A stretch of DNA of 64,000 nt from Malus domestica (taxonomy: Eukaryota > Streptophyta > Magnoliopsida > Rosales > Rosaceae), in contig NC_091664.1 in assembly GCF_042453785.1 (NCBI RefSeq), forward strand, positions 549,001 to 613,000. The letters run 5' to 3'. Positions within the stretch are counted from its first letter, which is position 1. Every line of letters begins with the position of its first letter. Shown in pieces: positions 36,248 to 49,591 of the stretch. Both the position numbers and the translations under genes were made by a program. The notes beneath the pieces are model-generated. The model was not told the DNA's origin and ran no database searches. It saw nothing but the letters and a program-made list of their open reading frames with translations.

Positions 36248-36607
36248 GGTTTTTTTAGCTAAAATAATCCCTGAGATTTGTATAACTTCTCATTTTAGTC
36301 CCTGAGATTTAAAATCAATAGAATTGATTCCTGAATTTGTCGACAATCAATCATTTTAGTCCTTAGGTGAAAAATTATGTTAAATAAGTATCAAACTGAC
36401 TTCAATTTAATAAACAATATGCCAAAATGATTAGACAAAAATTGAGGATATTTTTGTCATTTTACCCTTATTTTATGGAGATTTTTCATAGAATGACCAA
36501 AATGATTGATTGTGGACAAACTCAGGGACCAATTCTATTGATTTCAAATATCAAGGACCAAAGTGAGGAGTTATGCAAATCTTAAGGATCATTTTGACTA
36601 AAAAGGC
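36248..36607. mobile_element. Mutator-like MITE, 360 bp, with long TIRs
   Basis: The two ends are inverted repeats of roughly 110 bp that almost meet, for example 'cctgagatttgtataactt' on the left against the right-end complement 'cttaagatttgcataactc'. The element is flanked by the same 9 bp, CAATAAATG (36,239-36,247 and 36,608-36,616). A 9-bp duplication is the Mutator superfamily signature. It lies about 340 bp upstream of the CHS start, i.e. in the distal promoter. No coding capacity. The TIR spacing suits a hairpin RNA and small-RNA production. Confidence 0.85.
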
Positions 36608-36616
36608 CAATAAATG

Positions 36617-38340
36617 TTAGCAAAATTTGATTTTGTTGCATGTGTTACAATATTTTAATGGATAAAACATTAGGTTTCTACTCATGCATCATGGATTTAA
36701 GAACTCTTAACTCCCCAAAATTATTCCCGTAATAGTTTGGGGGTTTTTTTTTTTTTTTTTTGGTTGGTTAAAGAAATAAATGTTAGCAAGATTAATATCT
36801 CAAAAGGTACAAGAGTCAAAAACATGCCACGCACCAAAGTCGAACACCTATAACACAAAGAAAGTCCGCCATTTTTTAAAAAATCACAATTAGGACATAA
36901 ATTCATGTCTATAGGCTAGGGATGGGCAAAAGCCGGTATGATTCGGCATTAACCTCAAGTTGCACATCATGTCAAACCAACGTAACATTTTTTTTTTTTT
37001 TAACGCAACAAACGTAACAATGTAACATAATTGAGCCAATTTAACTCGTTTACAAATTTGTTTTGGTCATTTTCTTGATGAGCAATTAAACAAATATTCC
37101 AAAAATCTCTTACATGTATGAGAGGAAACTTCATTCTGTACAATTGAAGATTTGTTGAGGAAATTTTGAAAGATGACATAATTCAAATAATGGTTTAGGA
37201 TTTTAGCTTTGATTTTTTTTTTTAATAAAACGATATATATATTTACATTGAAGTGTAGAAGAATTTAAACTAAGTTACTTATTGGGCTAGCCAAATAAGT
37301 TGATTTGAACTTGCCTTCGACGAGAGTTGAGGTGGAGCAAGTGTATTTGAACTTGCCAAATAAGTTGGTTTGAACTTACAAGTAAAGAAGATTTTAGTTT
37401 TGATATTAAATAGTTGATAGCAATGTGTGTAGTGGTGGAGCAAGAATTGTAAGGTTCGTTGGGGCCGAAATTTAAATTATTTCTTTAGGTTTTTTATTTT
37501 TTTATTTTTTATAAATTATTTTTTAAGGTTAAGAGCAATATAATCCTTTGTAATTAGGAATATATCACAATCAATTTTGGTTTGGGTCAATAAGCTTTAT
37601 TTATTTATTAGCTTTAGGTCAATTAGGCAAACGCATAATTTTTACATGTGGTTCAATATCCTAGTATATAGAGTATTAGGTTTCTACTCATGCGTTCTGG
37701 GTTCAAAACTTTCTCTCTCCTAAATTATCGTAATAATTTCGAACTCTCCTCCTCCCCTAATAATAGTATATTAAAAATAAAGGCAAACCCATGAATTGAT
37801 TTCCATACCCTTGTAATTGAGTAAGAAACTTACACTTGTAGATTTATAGCTTGTTTACGCAACTGTACTCGGAATCAACATATGAAATTGAATTCCAATT
37901 ATAAGATACAATAGTGTTCACCAAATTTAGGGAATCAAAAGGTTGGTGGGGCCCACACGAATGTTGGAAGCCAACTCCAAAATGTGGAGGATTTGAACAC
38001 CTTACATTTAGGTGGTAATCATGATTCCAGGAGAATCCACTTTTTTGTACATATTATACCTTCACATAACCCAACAACAATCTGCACGTTCTTTCTTCTC
38101 TGTGCTCTTCACACAACTACCATCTCCACCACTAGCAACCCCCGCTTTCCGCTGTACCTTCCCCCACCACCTGCTATTAACCCCCGTCGTACCTTCCCCC
38201 ACACCAACAACCTTCACTTCCCATGCAATTAGTTGTACAAGAAAGTAATGCAGAGAGAGAAAGGACCCTATTCTATGGCTTCCAATCAAAGAAATAATTT
38301 GAGATCTCGAGAGAGAGTGTTACAGTGGGATATGTAGGTT
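36617..38340. other. Intergenic with SINE-like fragments
   Basis: Two related segments occur at about 36,672-36,760 and 37,677-37,760. Both begin 'attaggtttctactcatgc', followed by a B-box-like 'gggttcaaaac' in the second, suggesting degraded tRNA-derived SINEs. Open frames at 37,984-38,250 are proline/histidine-rich and unconvincing. A poly-T run lies near 36,745. Confidence 0.4.
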
Positions 38341-38493
38341 ATTTTCTAGTTGTATTCTTCTTTACTTGTAAGTGAAGGATTTTAGTTTGATTCTCGCTAA
38401 ACGCGAATTTGAACCATATTATTACTAGCTTATTGTGAGGTTTAGCTCACTCCCCTCACCCATTGATATAGCTAATATCGTTTGCTAAAAAAA
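38341..38493 (+). mobile_element. tRNA-derived SINE copy (plus orientation)
   Basis: The order 'cttctttacttgtaagtgaa', a degenerate B box (agtttgattctcg), 'gcgaatttgaaccatatta', 'ttgtgaggtttagctcac' and an A-rich tail matches a SINE layout that I recall as common in Rosaceae. A related element lies in reverse at 45,793-45,963. No clear target duplication is visible, so boundaries are approximate. Confidence 0.55.
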
Positions 38494-39987
38494 TTATAAA
38501 CTAATTTATTACAATAGTGACAGTTTAACTCTTCACTTTAACAAACAAATAAAAATAACTATTTAAATTGTTATTAAAAATAAATATAGGAATGAAATAA
38601 AACAAAAACAATGAGATTTTAGTAATCATATTAATTTCTATTTCGATTCAGGTGAATTAGTAAACAATCCACATGAACTCAACTTTATTCTCATTCGGAT
38701 TCCAAAACATTTAAATAAACAATTTCAACATGAATCCGATTCGGACCTCTTGTTATTCCAACTCCTTCTATTGTGATTACGGTTACGTAAATAAGTCATT
38801 AATGATCTAAAAGACTAAAAATTCTAAGTTGCGTGTCATTGAAGCTCAAAATTTACATTGCATTGCAGCTTTCGTTCTACGAATTCAAATTCAGTATTTG
38901 TAATTTCTATTTCATAATATCTAAATTAGTTACAACTTACAATTAATATTGGTTTGATTAATAAATAGGGAAACTAATGAAAATAAATTTAATACTTTCA
39001 ATTTTAATAAAAAATTAAGTAATAATTTTATTTAATAATTAGGACAAAACTCAATATCAAACCAGTTCAATAAAACTGACCCAAACAAATAATTTATCAA
39101 GCTTCCAGTTTTACCCCTAACGTCTCTTGTCCCGTTTATGTGCACCTGGGTAAATGAGTTGGTGACGAACTTGTGCCGCCCAACCGGCAAGATTCTATAC
39201 GGGGTAACTTATCGAACATTGCCAACCCTCATCTAATCGCAATCTTTTACATCACTAAAATGCTTTGTGGGAAACCACCGGTCCCACCTCATGGCAGACT
39301 GTCTCTGCATGCCTCAATTTACGACTTGAAGGGATATGCAGACCCACTGAACATCATTTGATGGGCATATTACAATTATATATATGGAAATCATTTTCTT
39401 GATAATCTTCTAATCAAGATCGTTTATCGTACATTGTATAGTTATAAATTATTTTAAATTTTAAAATAAATATAAATAGTACCTAATAAAAACTGACCCT
39501 ACGATGTACGCTGAACAGTTATGATTACGAGATCCCAGAACCCAAAAAAAAAGATCCAGCAAGGATGCTCCTATATATATATATATATGCCCATTGCTAA
39601 GTGATTTATGTCGAGATTCACCTGGGTAGGTTTAGGGTACAAAAATCATTTTATCATCTATATTTGTCCCTTTTTGTGCGGTAGCCATGTTTTTACCATT
39701 AGTAAAAAAAAAGTATAAATGAGAAAAAAGACGTAATAGTTTTTAATTTTCCCATCCCAAGTTTTCTATGGATACACGCATAGTGGTGGTTGTTAAATAT
39801 CTGAATAATATTGTGTCAAACGCTAATGATTTTATGGAAGACCGTGGGGCTAATTTGCACTTTCAGAAGTTTTTATGTACATGCGGCTTAGCAAACTTCC
39901 AATATTGGAGAAAACAATACAGAAAGAAAATATCTTCTCGGAAACCTATTTGAGAAAGAAAAAGAAATGTCTTCTCGGAAACCCTTA
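38494..39987. other. Intergenic, nothing recognised
   Basis: AT-rich DNA without a supported gene. A slightly GC-richer stretch (39,160-39,360) contains a 62-codon open frame of no known family. Short duplicated words ('gaaaatatcttctcggaaacc' region, 39,925-39,985) precede the next transposon. Confidence 0.35.
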
Positions 39988-40884
39988 GGCCTCGTTTGTT
40001 TGACCTTCTTAGCTATGACTGGACTAGCTAGGACTAATAACCCATGTTTGGTATATCAAGGGACTAAGTTAAATGGGATTAGTTCGAACTCGTGCCGACT
40101 AAGTCCTTTGCTCGCTGATCTTAGCTAAACCCCTCGAAAACTACGGGATTGCTAATCTCGTCTCCACCACTACCAACATCCCGCGAACCCAGTCATCAAA
40201 ATCTAGCCTTTTTGCCAATCTCCGTCATCCAGCAAACCCAGCAAACCCAACCCCCTATTTGCTTCCCGACGAACCCACAACCCAAATTTCCCAACGAACA
40301 GACAAAAGAACGCTTAACACTTAATCGATATGCAGAAATGGGTTCTCCATTTTCGTCGATTGAACTGGAATTAGACCCATAAAACAGAGATAACGGTCTT
40401 CGCCTAAAGAACTTTGGATCCGAAAACGATCTTCACAATTTGAGATCCCTCTGCCACACCGCAGCTCCTACTCCAAGCACTTCCTTGGAGGCGAAATGAA
40501 ATGAATACAAGGGGAGAGAGGGGAGAGGGGATAGTGGTACATATGTGAAACAGAAGAAAAAGGAAGGGGGAAGGAGGAGACAGAGGGCAGAGTAAAAAAT
40601 GGAAAATTATAAAGAGAGAGGCATAGATATCAGAGAAGAAGATAAGTCTAGAACAAATGGAAAATGAAAAAGAAATAATAAAATATTAATTAATATAGAT
40701 TAAATTTTAAAAAAATATATTAATAAATATATATTAAATAATATAATATTATAGTCATGCTTCTTAGTCCGACACTGCACCAAACGCTTCACTTAGTTAG
40801 TCCAGCTTAGTCTAGTATAAGCCAGTCCAGTTTAGTCCCTGAAGTTAGTCCAGTCTAAGACAGTCTGATGCAACAAATGCACCC
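39988..40884. mobile_element. PIF/Harbinger-like non-autonomous element
   Basis: Inverted termini are GGCCTCGTTTGTTTG on the left and GGGTGCATTTGTTGC (reverse complement of the right end). The flanking trinucleotides are TTA and TAA, both fitting the TWA target. Subterminal regions hold repeated 'agtcc(a/c)agt' and 'ctaggactaa' words. No transposase frame. Similar in style to the element at 6,933-7,804. Confidence 0.55.
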
Positions 40885-41448
40885 TAAAGGTTGGCAGAGA
40901 GGAAGATTTGAATGGTGGAATGTGCATTAGAATACTTTGAGCTGACTCCAATAACATTCCACCGCTTTAAAGTTTTATTAGGTTTTAAAACTAAATCTTC
41001 CGTTAGGGCGATGGAAAATTTAATAGTTTAAGAAAGTTATAAAGGGCGGTGGAACTTAAGGTATGCTATATGCTATATATATGATTCCGTGGATGCAATT
41101 TCAATGGTTACGAGACAGGAGATGTGTATGTTTGTGTATGTGCTGCTGGCAGCTCCTCATACCGCACAGATGCAGCTGAAGGCCTCCATTATTCCACGTC
41201 AGTCAGTGGTTCAATAGTTAAGAGGATGAGATGGATGGACCTCGTCAATACAACATGCAGGGAGGATGTTTGGCCTGTGTTTGGAGAGGCATGTATATGT
41301 CCAATTTTCCTCCCACTCCTCCTCCACCTACTCGCCGCAACTGGGGTCCACTCCAACCCCCAGTCCAAACCCTAAACCTCCAAATTCGGACCCTCCATTC
41401 CACCCCGTCCAAATCCAAGCCCCTCCTCCTCCTCTATTCCACCCCATT
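40885..41448. other. Spacer left of the hAT element
   Basis: Unassigned. 41,310-41,448 is C-rich ('ctcctcct', 'ccaaaccctaaacctcc') like a gene 5' leader. It may be the other flank of the transporter gene fragment described at 42,559, but its translation shows no transporter sequence. Confidence 0.3.
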
Positions 41449-41891
41449 TAGAGATGGGCAACGGTTATGGAAGGCGGGTAGCCGCGGTTATTTACCCATA
41501 ACCGTTTAAGTGTTTACCCGCATAACCGTTTAGACCATTGGGTGTTTACATAAACAGGTATACCCATACGCATAACCGTTTATAAACGGTTAATCATACC
41601 CATAATTGCATACCCATTTAACCATAACCGCGTACCCGTTTACCTATTTTTAACCAATTTACTCTTCTTCTTTTTTACCCGTCTACCTATTTTTTTAACA
41701 ACTTAAAAATTAAAATGAAATTTGTCATAATTTTCTTTTTCTAACAATTAAATACCGTTATAAATACATTTAACATGAATTTTTGTATTAACGGCAATAT
41801 TATTTATGAATATATGCAATGTCTCCCAATTATTTGACGGTCAATCTATTAAAAGAATCATGCATGGTTGTAGATTAATTAATATTCTTGT

Positions 41892-41924
<33 letters not shown>

Positions 41925-42558
41925 TATAAGTACGCATCAGTCGGCTAATAAACTAATTTGATAAATATTTGAATTTTTATTTAGAAACATATGTTCATTA
42001 ATCCAAGTCATTTAATTGATTTCTAATTTTTGGGTCAAATATTTAATGAAAACTTGAGGCCAATTAAATATATATACATATATATAGGTACCCATTAGTC
42101 GACAATAACATGTTTCTAAAAGCTCAAGGTAATCATTATCTTGAATTAGCCAAAGCTCCAAAAGACTCTAAAACAAAACTGTCGAATACTCTAATGCTTT
42201 AGCACATTCAATCTCATATATTAAACATTGACCCGTTCTATCAACTGTATTTTTCTCTCAAGTGAGGCATATATATATATATATTATGGCCCTTTATAAC
42301 CAAATATGTCTCGGGATACTAAACTTAGCTAGAAACTTTTTTTTTTTGTAGTTTTACATATATTAAAATAAATGGTTAAATGGGTACCCGTTTATAACCT
42401 TGGGTAATACCCATAATCGTCCATTTAAATTTTACAGGTAAACGGTTATACCCATAACCGTTTATTTATCTAAACGGTTACCCATAACCATAACCGTCAA
42501 ATTTAAATTGGCGGATAACCACGGTTACCTATAACCAATGGGTATTTGCCCATCCCTA
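41449..42558. mobile_element. Non-autonomous hAT transposon with ACCCCATT target duplication
   Basis: Ends are TAGAGATGGGCAA and TTGCCCATCCCTA, near-perfect inverted repeats of hAT type. The same 8 bp, ACCCCATT, flanks both sides (41,441-41,448 and 42,559-42,566), the hAT signature. Both subterminal regions (about 200 bp each) are packed with 'ccataaccgttta'-like words in both orientations, likely transposase-binding repeats. The middle is AT-rich with no coding capacity and has a TACA/TATA microsatellite at about 41,893-41,930. Confidence 0.92.
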
Positions 42559-42842
42559 ACCCCATTCCACACCACCGACGTCGTGATGCGGTTGTAGAAG
42601 ACGAGGAAAAGCGAGTACTTGAAAAATGCCTTGTTGTCGCCGTACGACACTCTCATGATCTTCTCCTGCAATAAATTGAAGCAAAAGATTCAACATTTCC
42701 GCTGTGAAAACGGAGATCGATTCGATGAATTGGAGAAATGCGAGGGAATTAGGGACCTGGAAAACGTCGTAGGTGATGAGTGTGGTCATGATTCCGGCCA
42801 CCGCAAAAACCCCTTTCCATAGCTTGCTCGGTTGTGAGGGTG
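42559..42842 (-). pseudogene. Fragment of a UDP-galactose/UDP-glucose transporter gene (UTR family)
   Basis: On the minus strand, 42,842-42,757 encodes SKLWKGVFAVAGIMTTLITY and ends at a GT donor. After a 91-bp intron (42,756-42,666), 42,665-42,559 encodes EKIMRVSYGDNKAFFKYSLF followed by LVFYNRITTSVV. These match the N-terminal transmembrane region of plant UTR-type nucleotide-sugar transporters of the ER/Golgi as I recall them. The frame then stops shortly after the hAT target site and no further exons exist nearby, so only the first two exons are present and the start codon is not evident. A dead or captured gene fragment. Confidence 0.7.
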
Positions 42843-43235
42843 GTTGGGTGGGGAAGACGATTTCTGGACCAGTTTTTTATTTATTTATTATTTTTAAAGG
42901 GTAAATATTATAATAATTTTAATGTATAAAAAATTATTTTTTTACCACGTGGCAACCACGTCAGCTCTTAACGGATCAATGGATGTAAAATATAACGGAT
43001 GTATTATATTGAAATAAAATGGTACATGAGGTATGAAAGTGAAATGTTTTAAAGATGTTGTATGAGGTTGCAATAGACCTCAAACTTAAGGTGGTAAAGT
43101 GTAATTTACCCAGAAAAAAATGTACCAATATAAGTTTAAAAATGGATTAGAAAAAACAGTATTGACACCTCTCACTATTAGGTTTAACATGTGAACAACT
43201 ATGTAAAAGCTTATCTTAGGTTCACTCTAATTAGA

Positions 43236-43266
<31 letters not shown>

Positions 43267-44525
43267 TCCACAAATACAACTAAAAATACAGGATGTTACA
43301 CTTGTGGAGATGAAAAATAACTGGCATTAGCTGACTAGCACTTAAAAAAATGTAGGAAGTTAATTTCCATTTTGTATAAATATCCATACTACTAGGATGA
43401 TAATATTCTTTACTTTATGCTGCACCGTTACTTATGTGTTGAACTTTGCATTGTGATAAGATTTCAACCTTGCTCACATGCATACTCTTATTTTAATTAC
43501 GTAAAATTTTAATTTACTGGTACTTTTCCACATCACAATCACTTTATAACTTTGTTACCTTCCATGTGTCATTCAACATGCCTTGATTGGGGGTGTATTA
43601 GTTTTTTGATAACCAAGGAGATATATTGTTATATCACTAAGTTGGAGTCATTTTTACATAAATTTTTTTGTTGTCAGAATGTAAGACTTTATTAAATTGG
43701 AATAAAAATATTTACATCAATATGCCAAAATAATGAAAATCAAACTCAGGACCAACAAAATTCTACAAATGAGAGCCGCCATGCCTAGCTGCATATGAGG
43801 CCAGAAAGTGTGCTACCCTATTGCTAGCTATCACAATGGGAAAACAAAAACACAACGGAGCCGATAGTTCTAGATAAAGCCCAGATATCATAAACTTTTG
43901 GTTCAAATTTGTAGAATTATTAAAGAGACTGGTCAAAGAGCCACTTCTAACAATACCAATATTGTATCTAACTTAGAAATTACCACCTACACAATCCGTC
44001 AGGTGTAAGGTTTTATCACCAAAAATCTCGGTATTAATTGAAGTAAGATTAGAATATTTAAACTCTTCTTTTATCAAAGATACGATCGATGTGAGATATT
44101 TCAATAAAATTCTAGAGTAAAAAATTGAGCTATTTCTCCAAGTCCCCCACCAAATACAATATTATGTATGCATTATTATTTTGAACAGTTTCCGGTTCCA
44201 CATTCTTGTATATAAGATTGTTTTCGTGACAAAACTCAACTATCGACAGCAGCTTCTACATTTTAATTAGCTGGATTGCTTCATTGTTTCGTTTATGAAT
44301 CCCATCAATTTTTGAATGAACATAACATAAACTTTCTGTTTGTCCTCAAGTAATGCGGTTTTTGCGATGGAATCCCAAAGCTACCCACAACACCGCACCA
44401 CACCTTCTTAATCTCTTTCTTAATTTATATATTTGGGTCTTTAGTCATCCACTTTTTGCTTCAGTCGCCTTCCTCACCCCAAATTAATCGGTCACACCCT
44501 TTTTGCAAAACAAATCGTGCCCGTC
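42843..44525. other. Intergenic
   Basis: AT-rich, without a supported gene. Contains an (AAT)n microsatellite at about 43,233-43,266 and otherwise nothing recognisable. Confidence 0.4.
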
Positions 44526-44544
44526 AGATAAACAACAAGAAGAA

Positions 44545-45623
44545 TTGTGTTAACATGTATCGGGGGATGGTTCTTCTCCTGATCGACTAATTTGGCCCAA
44601 AACAAAAAATGGCGTTTACTCAGTGAAGTCGGGCTATAATTTTTGTCATAATCCCAGAGCATTGGAACTCAACTTATGCAGGGGTACATCGCAGAGCTCT
44701 CACCAAATTGGGGATGCATTTTGGAAGTTGATGTGGAAGAAAAAAACTTTACCCAAGATTGAACTCTTTCTGTGGCGTGCGGCTACTAATTGGTTACCTA
44801 CGGTGCTTGCTCTATACAACAAGAGGGCTGCCCCAAACCCGCTCTGCCCTTTATGCAAAGAATTCCCATAATCAACGGAGCATGTCATTTTCCTGTGTCC
44901 TTGGACCATCGGCGTTTGGTTTGCTAGTTCTCTCAATTATCGAATTAACAGATCAAGCATCACAACCTTTGATGACTGGTTTTTAGCCTTAAAGAGAGAT
45001 GCAGGTCATATCTCTGGTGCTTCTAGTCCCTGCTTATCTTCCTCGCCCCTCCAAGCTAAGGCAAAGGCTGCCCTTCTAGCTGTCCGCTCAGCGATCCACA
45101 ACAATTTGTAGGATGTGGTCTTCGAATCCGACTCTTTGGAGCTCATTAACAACATCAAGGGTGACTTCAAGTATGGAAACTGGACCATTTATCCCCTACT
45201 AATCCAAATTCGGAACCTCTCCAATAGTTTTCATTCGATCAACTGGCGGTGGATTCCTCGTCAAGCGAATTGCGCAGCCGATTGGGTTGCTTCGCAATGT
45301 AAAAGAGGGATGCGCTCTGATATTTGGGTCTTAAGGCCCCCTCCTTACTAGTTCACATTTTATCCAAAGATGGTCTCCCTACCCTTGCCCCCCTTAAACC
45401 TTTGGAGGCTGCGTTTGGGAAGGATTGCAGATTGGACCTCAGCCTCGCTTATGTGTCGTGCTCTGCCTCCTTCCCAGGCTCAGCTTGGGCGAGACCTCTT
45501 TTGGTTTTGTATCTCTTTTCCCTTTCCTCTGCCTTGTTTATTTTTTCTCTCCTTGTACTGCCGTATGGCTTTTGGGCTCTGCCCCTAATGAATGGTTCTC
45601 TATTGTCCAAAAAAATAAAAAAA
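44545..45623 (+). mobile_element. 5'-truncated L1-type LINE with 19-bp target duplications
   Basis: Flanked by identical AGATAAACAACAAGAAGAA (44,526-44,544 and 45,624-45,642) and ending in an A-rich tail (45,608-45,623), as expected of target-primed reverse transcription. One frame, broken by TAA at 44,869 and TAG at 45,109, encodes a zinc-binding reverse-transcriptase-associated domain (FWKLMWKKKTLPKIELFLWR, CPLC) followed by the C-terminal part of an RNase H-like domain (VVFESDSLELIN ... WIPRQANCAADWVA). The N-terminal half of RNase H seems deleted between them. The endonuclease and reverse transcriptase are lost by truncation. Inactive. Confidence 0.9.
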
Positions 45624-45642
45624 AGATAAACAACAAGAAGAA

Positions 45643-45776
45643 ATATATAAAAAGAAGGATTGAAATTAAGATTTGCAAATTCTGAGTTTAATGTATCACA
45701 TCCGAGTTTATATGTAACTAACTTTAGGAGGAGTTGAAATTAGACCATATCAGTGAGTCAATATCATAGTGCTTGC
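45643..45776. other. Short spacer between LINE and SINE
   Basis: AT-rich, no feature recognised. Confidence 0.4.
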
Positions 45777-45792
45777 ACACTAATGTCCCAAT

Positions 45793-45963
45793 ATATATAT
45801 ATTTTTTCCTTTTGAGTACAACAATATATTTTACCCTAAGGGAGGAGGAGTTCGGCTAAGCCATACAATGACCAACCTAATTTGGTATCGAATTCGTCAT
45901 TCACGATATTCGAACCTAAGACATCTTACTTACAAGTGAAAAGAAATACCGTAATACTGAGTG
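45793..45963 (-). mobile_element. tRNA-derived SINE with 16-bp target duplication (minus orientation)
   Basis: Flanked by identical ACACTAATGTCCCAAT (45,777-45,792 and 45,964-45,979). On the minus strand it starts near 'cagtattacggtatttc', has a B-box-like 'aggttcgaatatc', and ends in an A-rich, TA-rich tail. It shares 'cttgtaagt', the B box and 'ttag/aggttggtca'-like parts with the related copy at 38,341. Non-coding, mobilised by LINE enzymes. Confidence 0.85.
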
Positions 45964-45979
45964 ACACTAATGTCCCAAT

Positions 45980-46558
45980 TAACTAACTTATTCCTTTGCC
46001 ACCATATTAGTTTTATATTAAATGCACATCAATATTTGACAGAAAAATTATTATTTTTTTCCTTTTTACGAAAGTGACATTACAACGAATTCGTAAGTTG
46101 ATATATGACATTTCAATGTTTAAAAGGTGAGGTATAAGATTGTCATGCGACCCAAAGTTGAGGTGATAAAATTTACTTTACCCCAAAGTTTCATCACTTT
46201 AGCTACTAAATTTGTTAGCTAAAGTGATGAAACTTAAGAAGAAATATAGTTCATATAAAGAAATGTGAGATTTCACCATAAAACCAAGCAATATGAGGAG
46301 GAGCCAAATTACTTATGAGCCATATGCAAGGTCCCTCATTTCCCCAATGTGGAATTGATTATCTCAACAGTCATGTCACGTGTGATGAATTTTCAAGCTT
46401 CGCACGTGAAAAACATAAATCGGATGATGTGGAACATGTGTGGCTATTAGGTTGGTATTCACACGAAATACGACCTACTATATACTACAAAGAAAGTTAA
46501 AATTTTATCATAAAATTAAATGAAAATATAAAAATTAACTCAATTACTTATAAGCAAG
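45980..46558. other. Spacer upstream of the fold-back element
   Basis: AT-rich. Contains a 61-codon open frame (46,315-46,500) that I do not recognise, within a segment with phrases like 'atttcaccataaaacc' and 'attttatcataaaatt' that suggest a degraded repeat. Confidence 0.35.
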
Positions 46559-47062
46559 GTCTAAAATATCGATGATATCGGAAATATCGGTAGTTCAAAA
46601 ACACGGAAATTTCGATGAAAAATCGGGATATTATCGATATCGATAAAAATTGAATAAAAACCACGGAAATTTTAAGAAAAACTTAGAAATTTTTATTGAA
46701 ACTTTGCAGGATGTTTATTTAGTCAATTATCTATTAGTTTATCACAAAAAAATTGGAAGGAAATGCATTGCATGATGGATTTAACTGATTTAAGTTGATT
46801 ATATAGCGAGCTGGCAAACATTGTGAGTGTAGAAAATATGTAGTAATTAATGAAAGAAGTTTAAACACACCATAATCATTTATATATAATGAATTAGTAC
46901 AATATTTTACACTTTATATATTACATGGTAAAATACATGAGTAACTTAGTACCACGTAGAGTTCCTATCAAGGTCTAAAATATCGATGATATAGGAAATA
47001 TCGGTAGTCCAAAAACACAAAAATTTCGATGAAAATATCAGGATAATATCGATATTTTAGAC
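46559..47062. mobile_element. ATCGAT-rich fold-back/TIR element upstream of CHS
   Basis: Starts GTCTAAAATATCGATGATAT and ends with its near reverse complement (ATAATATCGATATTTTAGAC). The left 100 bp, itself full of 'atatcg' palindromes, is repeated as a direct copy at 46,973-47,062, so the element has nested fold-back structure. No target duplication was found. It ends about 180 bp upstream of the G-box of the plus-strand CHS gene, so it forms part of the distal promoter. Confidence 0.7.
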
Positions 47063-47239
47063 ATACAAAATCTGATTTCCTGTAATGAATAATTGATTGG
47101 GAGAATGTTCAGTGGGCAACCATCCACGCCGAACTAAAAAAATGCACGTGCTAGCCGGCCGGTGAAGCCTATTATCCTTTGTCTCCTTCTCCAGATGGTT
47201 GTTGGTGATCCCAATGATGGCTGGCATGCATTGGTCAAT

Positions 47240-47287
47240 CACGTGACCCTCATCTACCCTCTTTCCCCTCTTTTCCTTATATAAATA
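47240..47287 (+). promoter_or_regulatory. CHS promoter: G-box and TATA box
   Basis: G-box CACGTG at 47,240-47,245 (in 'tcaatcacgtgaccc') and TATATAAATA at 47,278-47,287, about 115 bp before the ATG. An H-box-like 'ctaccctc' lies at 47,254. Spacing of G-box to TATA (about 33 bp) matches the minus-strand gene. The leader ends in 'tttgatctttctcgacgatc' plus 'ggatata', also shared with that gene. Confidence 0.75.
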
Positions 47288-47396
47288 CAATCCACTTCAA
47301 TCAATATTTTGTCACAACCTCTCCTCTAACAACACCACCTATAGTTCTAGCTTTAACTCTCTGTCGTATTTGATCTTTCTCGACGATCGGATATAA

Positions 47397-49591
<2,195 letters not shown>

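Noticed and set aside
37984..38250. Pro/His-rich open frames of about 80 codons
   Set aside because: No family resemblance, C-rich composition alone explains them, and no promoter or splice signals were seen.
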